NCBI RefSeq assembly: GCF_050624435.1
Contig: NC_134543.1
Span: 125,207,475-125,271,474, forward strand
DNA: 64,000 nucleotides
From: Tenrec ecaudatus
Taxonomy: Eukaryota > Chordata > Mammalia > Afrosoricida > Tenrecidae
Reading direction: 5' to 3'
Below, piece after piece: positions 58,966-64,000 of this stretch (positions within the stretch are counted from its first letter, which is position 1; the number at the start of each line of letters is the position of its first letter). The notes beneath the pieces are model-generated. The model made no database searches and was not told where the DNA came from. It saw only the letters and a list, made by a program, of their open reading frames with translations. Made by a program: the position numbers and the translations under genes.

Positions 58966-60170
58966 TAAAGATGCTTGTTAGTCCACCTTTTGGACAGCAC
59001 CCACGTATACCCAAATGTTACTTGTGCTTATACTCGCAGTAGCGACTGTAGTGGGCCAGAACACCAGCAGACTCTGAGTTGTGCTTAGTGGGTTAGCGGC
59101 ATCTTTAAGGCTTCCAGCCTTCCTGGCACAGCCTGGGCTCTGCAGTCTGTGTCCTCCCCCTTTCCCCAAGGTAAGCATTGCTGCTGGTGCCGTGCGGGTG
59201 CCTCACCATGAGAATATCCTAGCTCCCTGAACCTCTTGACTTGAACACCATTTACCACAAACATTTGTTTCGACTATCCTAACTTTGTAAGTTGGCCTTG
59301 CCCTCTGTAGATTGGCTTATATCTAGAGACTGGGGATGTTTGTTTTGTATAAGGTTGCCCAGAGTAGTGTTTAGCTGCAACATTGTATGTTATTCAGGTG
59401 AAGGTGTGAATCAATTTGGATACAAACTGTGTGCATATCAACCCCTGTTTTTCTTGTTACAATGATTTAATAAATCAGGGTTGGAAAGTTGTACACATTT
59501 TTATGAATATTGTCAACTTTCTATTACCTTTACCGACATAAACAACAGTTTATATAAGCTTAAAATGATTTGTATTTTATATAGAACATTTCTTAACAAT
59601 CCCCTTTCAGTGTGAGTTCAGATGTTCAAATAAAATATCTGAAGCTATATTGATAAGAAAGAGGTAGAAGATTATCTTGTTTCTATATCTGACCTTCAGG
59701 GGCCAGAACAGAGCTTGTGACCCTGTGGGAAGTGGTTGAGTAATTTAGTTTATAAAGCTTCCCTTTGATAACAGCCTGAATTGGTGGTTAGTGGTCTAAG
59801 GAAAAGCTTAACGAAAAAGGAAATAAAGCTACAGCAAAAACATCAGGAAAAGAGCTTCTGAGTGATAGCATCAGGGGTATTGAAGCTGATTTGCATAGAT
59901 AATGCCTTTCCTGGTCTGGCCCTAGTTTAGTGTATAATTAAAAGTTGACTTTAATAGTTGCAAAGAGAGAGCCTGTTTTAAGTATTCAGCTTAAGATATG
60001 CTTAACTGAGTGAATGTTCTTATAAAAGTATTCTTAAAAAAGAAAGAAAAAAAAAGTATTCTTTTTGCATTCTGGCTTGATTAGCACCTACATTTTTTTT
60101 TTTTTTACTGTTTTAACTTCCAAAGTAATGCTGGATTTTAGATTAAAATAAAAAAAACTTTTTTTGTCAG
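58966..60170. other. USP3: Last part of intron 2, nothing recognised
   Basis: AT-rich, with T-rich runs shortly before the exon 3 acceptor. Confidence 0.45.
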
Positions 60171-60302
60171 GTATGTGAATGGCCATGCAAAAAAACATTA
60201 TGAAGATGCTCAAGTGCCTTTAACCAACCACAAAAAAGCAGAGAAGCCAGAGAGAGCTCAGCACACGGTGTGTATGGATTGCAGTAGCTACAGTACATAC
60301 TG
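60171..60302 (+). CDS. USP3: USP3 coding exon 3
   Basis: A 132-base exon between CTTTTTTTGTCAG and GTAAGT. It completes Arg51 and encodes YVNGHAKKHYEDAQVPLTN, then a basic linker HKKAEKPERAQ, then HTVCMDCSSYSTY and two bases of the next codon. His56 and His60 are expected zinc-finger ligands, and the CMDC pair belongs to the second half of the UBP finger. From my recollection of human USP3 (HKKSEKQDKVQ in the same place), the linker is the only part that clearly differs. Exon 4, expected to begin with the YRCDD segment, was not found before 64000, so the gene runs out of the window. Confidence 0.97.
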
Positions 60303-60805
60303 GTAAGTTCATATTGGTAGACATGAGCTTCCTTACTGTATATGCACGCACTCTCTTACTTTGCCACGTCCTTTCCCCGTTCCCTGGTCTCCACACTGCA
60401 CTTGAACTCCCCTTTCAGAATTGTCAGGTTTACTGGGAGCTGAAGCCATCGGACGCCTGGCTTTATCTTTCTGGTTTTACTTTGTTGCATTGCGCCTTTC
60501 AGCAGGTAGGCCTTCCTTTCTCTCCCCCACCCTCCTTCCTCTAGGACTGGGAGATGAGAAGGCTCTGCTGCTTTGTGAACATTCATTATCATACCTTTCT
60601 TACTTCTTTTTTTCATAGTAGGATAATGTGATCAAACTCAAAGCCCTACTCTCCAGTTAACATTTTGTCACATAAGCATCACAATGTTTACATCTTTATT
60701 TAAAAAAACAAAAACCTACACACCAGTAGTCTTTCTTCAATACAATTTCATCCTCTTCTCCACCCCTGGAGATAAATGTCAAGAATTTCACATAGAGCCT
60801 TTTAG

Positions 60806-61855
60806 TCTGTGTTTTAAAGGTTTTAGTCTGTGTTGTAGAGGTTCTAGTCTGTGTTGTACGGGTTCTCGTCTGTGTTGTACGGGTTCTCGTCTGTGTTGTA
60901 CGGGTTCTCGTCTGTGTTGTACGGGTTCTCGTCTGTGTTGTACGGGTTCTCGTCTGTGTTGTACGGGTTCTCGTGTGTGTTGTACGGGTTCTCGTCTGTG
61001 TTGTACGGGTTCTCGTCTGTGTTGTACGGGTTCTCGTCTGTGTTGTACGGGTTCTCGTCTGTGTTGTACGGGTTCTCGTCTGTGTTGTACGGGTTCTCGT
61101 CTGTGTTGCACGGGTTCTCGTCTGTGTTGCACGGGTTCTCGTCTGTTGCACAGGTTCTCGTCTGTGTTGCACAGGTTCTCGTCTGTGTTGCACAGGTTCT
61201 CGTCTGTGTTGTACAGGTTCTCGTCTGTGTTGTACAGGTTCTCGTCTGTGTTGCACAGGTTCTCGTCTGTGTTGCACAGGTTCTCGTCTGTGTTGCACAG
61301 GTTCTCGTCTGTGTTGCACAGGTTCTCGTCTGTGTTGTCCAGGTTCTCGTCTGTGTTGTCCAGGTTCTCGTCTGTGTTGTCCAGGTTCTCGTCTGTGTTG
61401 TCCAGGTTCTCGTCTGTGTTGTCCAGGTTCTCGTCTGTGTTGTCCAGGTTCTCGTCTGTGTTGTACAGGTTCTCGTCTGTTGTCCAGGTTCTCGTCTGTG
61501 TTGTAGAGGTTCTAAACTGTTGTACAGGTTCTCGTCTGTGTTTTACAGGTTCTTGTCTATGTTGTACAGGTTCTAGTCTGTGTTGTACAGGTTCTCGTCT
61601 GTTGTACAGGTTCTCGTCTATGTTGTACAGGTTCTCGTCTATGTTGTACAGGTTCTACTCTGTGTTGTACAGGTTCTCATCTGTTGTACAGGTTCTCGTC
61701 TGTGTTGTACAGGTTCTAGTCTGTGTTGTACAGGTTCTCGTTTGTGTTGTAGAGGTTCTCGTCTGTTGTCCAGGTTCTCGTCTGTGTTGTCCAGGTTCTC
61801 GACTGTTGTACAGGTTCTAGACTGTGTTTTACAGGTTCTAGTCTGTTTTAAAGGT
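60806..61855 (+). repeat. 21-bp minisatellite, about 50 units
   Basis: Tandem array with consensus unit tctgtgttgtacaggttct plus cg (21 bp). I counted 50 units and a partial one; seven units are 19 bp long because one 'gt' is missing. Variants are grouped: 'gtacggg' units 3-14, 'gcacggg' 15-16, mixed 'gcacagg'/'gtacagg' 17-25, 'gtccagg' 26-31, then a mixed tail. Because 21 is divisible by 3 and no phase of the unit contains a stop, long open frames cross it on both strands with heptad-like peptides. The 19-bp units switch the frame, which argues against a protein. It starts 503 bp after USP3 exon 3. Confidence 0.97.
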
Positions 61856-62529
61856 CAGAGGCTCTATTCTTTCTTTGTAATAATCTTGTCGGTTTCATAA
61901 AATACCTATCTTTTGCAATACTTGAGAACAAAGTTAGGTTACTTATCCTACAAATGATGCTTAACATTTATATCAAAACAACATTATGTTCATTTTCTAT
62001 GCTTAAAGGTCAGTAAGTATATTTTGTCAGTTTATGTCAATATGAAGTATATTTATGGCCTTAGCTAGGAAATGATGCTGAATAAATATTTGTTTCAGTC
62101 AATTTTATTTCTGCTCCAAAAGTTGTTGAAAAACATTTTTTAAAGACCAAAAAGTTGTTTACATTTCTGGTGGAAAAAAACAAGTTTACATGCAAAGGGA
62201 TTTTTTTCTCCTTGCCTTTGTATGTCACAGAAAGGCAGTAATGGACAGGGGTGGGGATTAAACGTCACATCTCATTTTGATTCACGTGGTTGTATGTGTG
62301 CATCCTTTTTATGTCGCCCTACATAGTGGATGGGGCATTGTAAAAGGTGTCCATCAAAACGAGAAGAGAGGTCAGTGGTTCCATAGGCCTTTGAAATTTT
62401 GAACAGGTTTAGCATTCTTAATGTTGGCTGTTAAATGTCTTAAGATTCGGCCGTCTAATTCACTACTTTTTTAGTCCTCCTTGTGTGGAAAGGCAGGCTG
62501 GAGATACATGGAGATTGTGTGAGCACACA

Positions 62530-62745
62530 GGGCCTGCTGTTGGTGTCAGGTGCCATCAAGTGGGCTCAGATTGATGGCAGCCCACGCACCCACCACGGAA
62601 TGGAGCCGTGCCCGGTCCTGCGCCTCCTGCCCAGCTGTCCCCGTGCTTGCGCCCACCATGCAGCCGCCGTGTCAAGCCGTCTCCTTGAGGGCCTTCCTCT
62701 TTTGTGCTGCCCCTCACCCACCAAGCACGACACAAGGGCTAGCGT
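62530..62745 (-). mobile_element. RTE-type LINE 3' end fragment, antisense
   Basis: 'caggtgccatcaagtgggct', 'cgtgcccggtcctgcgcctc', 'gtctccttgagggccttcct' match the antisense RTE tail. GC content is unusually high for an intron repeat here. Confidence 0.75.
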
Positions 62746-62989
62746 GCAGTTTTCTGTGGTTCGCTCTTATGAAACACTCCTGCCATTGAAAGTTAAGCCA
62801 AACTGTTGAAATATTTTCATTGGCATTTTCCTTTCCTTCTAGAAACTTCTGTACGAGAAAGACATAGCCACCTAGTTTGCGGAGCCATGTGGTTATGTGT
62901 TGTTGTAAGTCTTTTTGCTTTAGACCACAAAAATGAAGATCATTATCCACGTATCTCAAAATCATTGCCACAGTTTGTGCCAATCTTTT

Positions 62990-63105
62990 TCTAGACTGTA
63001 ACTCTTTACGGGGTAGAAAGCCTCATCTTTCTCCTGCAGAGCAGCTGGAGGTTTTGAACTGTAGACTTCCCGGTTAGCAGCCCAACGTGTAACCACTATG
63101 ATTGG
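62990..63105 (-). mobile_element. AfroSINE fragment, antisense
   Basis: 'gactgtaactctttacgggg', 'gagcagctggaggttttgaa', 'agcccaacgtgtaaccacta'. Confidence 0.85.
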
Positions 63106-64000
63106 AAATACAAAGACATGTTTAGGTGCTATAAATTTGCAGTAAGCTTTCTTGCTATTTGTTAGGTTATGGGGATAGGATAATTTAAAGTAACATATTG
63201 TAACTTACACTTTAGGAGAAAGTTACCATAGCAAATTCATTTTCCCAATCAGTAGTTCCTATACAGACTGTTCTCTGACACTGGTCGCCACCCCACAGTG
63301 TGTCAGCACCCTCCCCTCCCTGTTCCTTCCTGGGCTCCCTGTCTCCATTCCGCCTGCTTCCCTGCTTTCTCTGTCTTTCATCGTTGGTCTTAGGCCAGCG
63401 GTGCTCTTTCGGTCTGCGTGGCTTTGCTGTGCACTTTCTTCCTGTGGTTTAGTTTCTTACTTGCCTGGAAGGTGGCCTCCAGGAGTCTCTTCAGCTCAGG
63501 GTAGGACTTCTCAGGGGGATAAGCTCGGTGTTTCCTCTCTTTCTGACTAGAATCGTAGCTCTGAGATTTTAAGAATAGTGAAGTGGAAGTCTACTCATGG
63601 AGCTCCTTGAATTTGTATGGGCTATATGTGTTCATGTCTTCATATAGAAGCGTTTGAGAAAGTACTTTTATTAAATTGGGATTTAATTTGTTTGGCATTG
63701 GTGGAATGCTAAAGGTACATATCGTTTCATTATTAAATTAGTAAATGGGAGAACTGAAACGTTGGGAAGTATATGCGGTGGTGGGGACTTCTTGGCCAAT
63801 TGCCAGTCTTTGGTGTGAAGTGATACAGAACTGCAAGTGTGTAGACACCTGCTGAATGCAGGAAGGGGGAGCTGCAGCTGGTCACATCACTGTTTCATTC
63901 ATGAGGTTGAGAACAAGATGCCAGGGAATCACCCTGATTACACTGATGGCCTACGAGGAATCTCTGATATTTGCCAGCTGGTGAAGCTAGCTTAAATAAA
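63106..64000. other. USP3: Window end, intron 3, nothing recognised
   Basis: No match to the expected USP3 exon 4 and no repeat recognised. Confidence 0.45.

Larger units (their letters stand above)
53568..60170 (+). other. USP3: USP3 intron 2
   Basis: 6,603 bases from GTAGGT to TTGTCAG. It carries an old L1-like tail, an RTE copy with two nested insertions, a mariner and a MIR. Confidence 0.93.
60303..64000 (+). other. USP3: USP3 intron 3 (5' part)
   Basis: Begins GTAAGT and runs past the window edge. It holds a 1.05-kb minisatellite, an RTE-tail fragment and an AfroSINE fragment. Confidence 0.85.

Noticed and set aside
60684..61820. 378-residue open frame with cysteine-rich heptad-like repeats, and overlapping frames of 106-241 residues
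   Set aside because: It is the minisatellite. The frame survives only because the unit lacks stops in most phases, and the 19-bp units switch phase repeatedly.
60806..61855. CRISPR-like array
   Set aside because: Units are contiguous 21-mers with no spacers, in a mammalian intron.
60303..64000. USP3 exon 4
   Set aside because: Searched for the expected YRCDDFVVND-coding start after an AG and found none, so it should lie beyond the window.

Overview
This is a mammalian nuclear window, most likely from a tenrec (Afrotheria; the lesser hedgehog tenrec Echinops telfairi fits best). The evidence is the repeat content. AfroSINEs (tRNA-headed, ending in a 'gactcatagcgacc'-type tail) occur throughout, together with RTE-type LINE copies sharing that tail, one recurrent L1 3'-UTR family, and several copies of the SPIN hAT transposon. 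SPIN is known from tenrec but not from most other placental mammals. The species call is inference; the repeat families were read directly from the sequence.

The only protein-coding gene recognised is the 5' part of USP3 (ubiquitin carboxyl-terminal hydrolase 3) on the + strand. A TATA-less CpG-island promoter with three GC boxes (about 17.93-19.06 kb) leads into coding exon 1 (18363-18453). A 35-kb intron 1 follows, then exon 2 (53507-53567), a 6.6-kb intron 2, exon 3 (60171-60302) and the start of intron 3. Exons 1-3 join in frame, with GT/AG borders, into about 94 codons that make up most of the N-terminal UBP-type zinc finger. The catalytic USP domain lies beyond the window.

Layout: 1-17.9 kb is upstream intergenic DNA made mostly of AfroSINEs, SPIN copies, a 1-kb L1 3' end with clean target-site duplications, an RTE tail with a SINE nested in it, an old L2, and a deleted mariner broken by an L1. 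18-53.5 kb is the promoter plus intron 1, with long antisense L1 blocks at 21.5-24.7, 37.1-38.8 and 42.3-44.8 kb, an RPL23A processed pseudogene split by an L1 tail at 30.7-31.3 kb, an LTR-like block at 39 kb, a SPIN at 45.5 kb, a 724-bp hAT at 48.2 kb and an RTE at 50 kb. Intron 2 carries an RTE copy interrupted by another repeat, which is itself interrupted by a 213-bp hAT, and a nearly full-length mariner with a decayed transposase. Intron 3 carries a 1.05-kb minisatellite of 21-bp units starting 503 bp after exon 3.

No bacterial, organellar, CRISPR or intact viral system is present. The most interesting items are the minisatellite with its variant blocks and higher-order period, the set of DNA transposons with readable target duplications and nesting order, the mariner deletion at a 6-bp direct repeat, an apparently unnamed repeat family seen twice, and a speculative antisense terminal exon in USP3 intron 1. 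Repeat boundaries come from reading alone and are approximate unless a target-site duplication is quoted.
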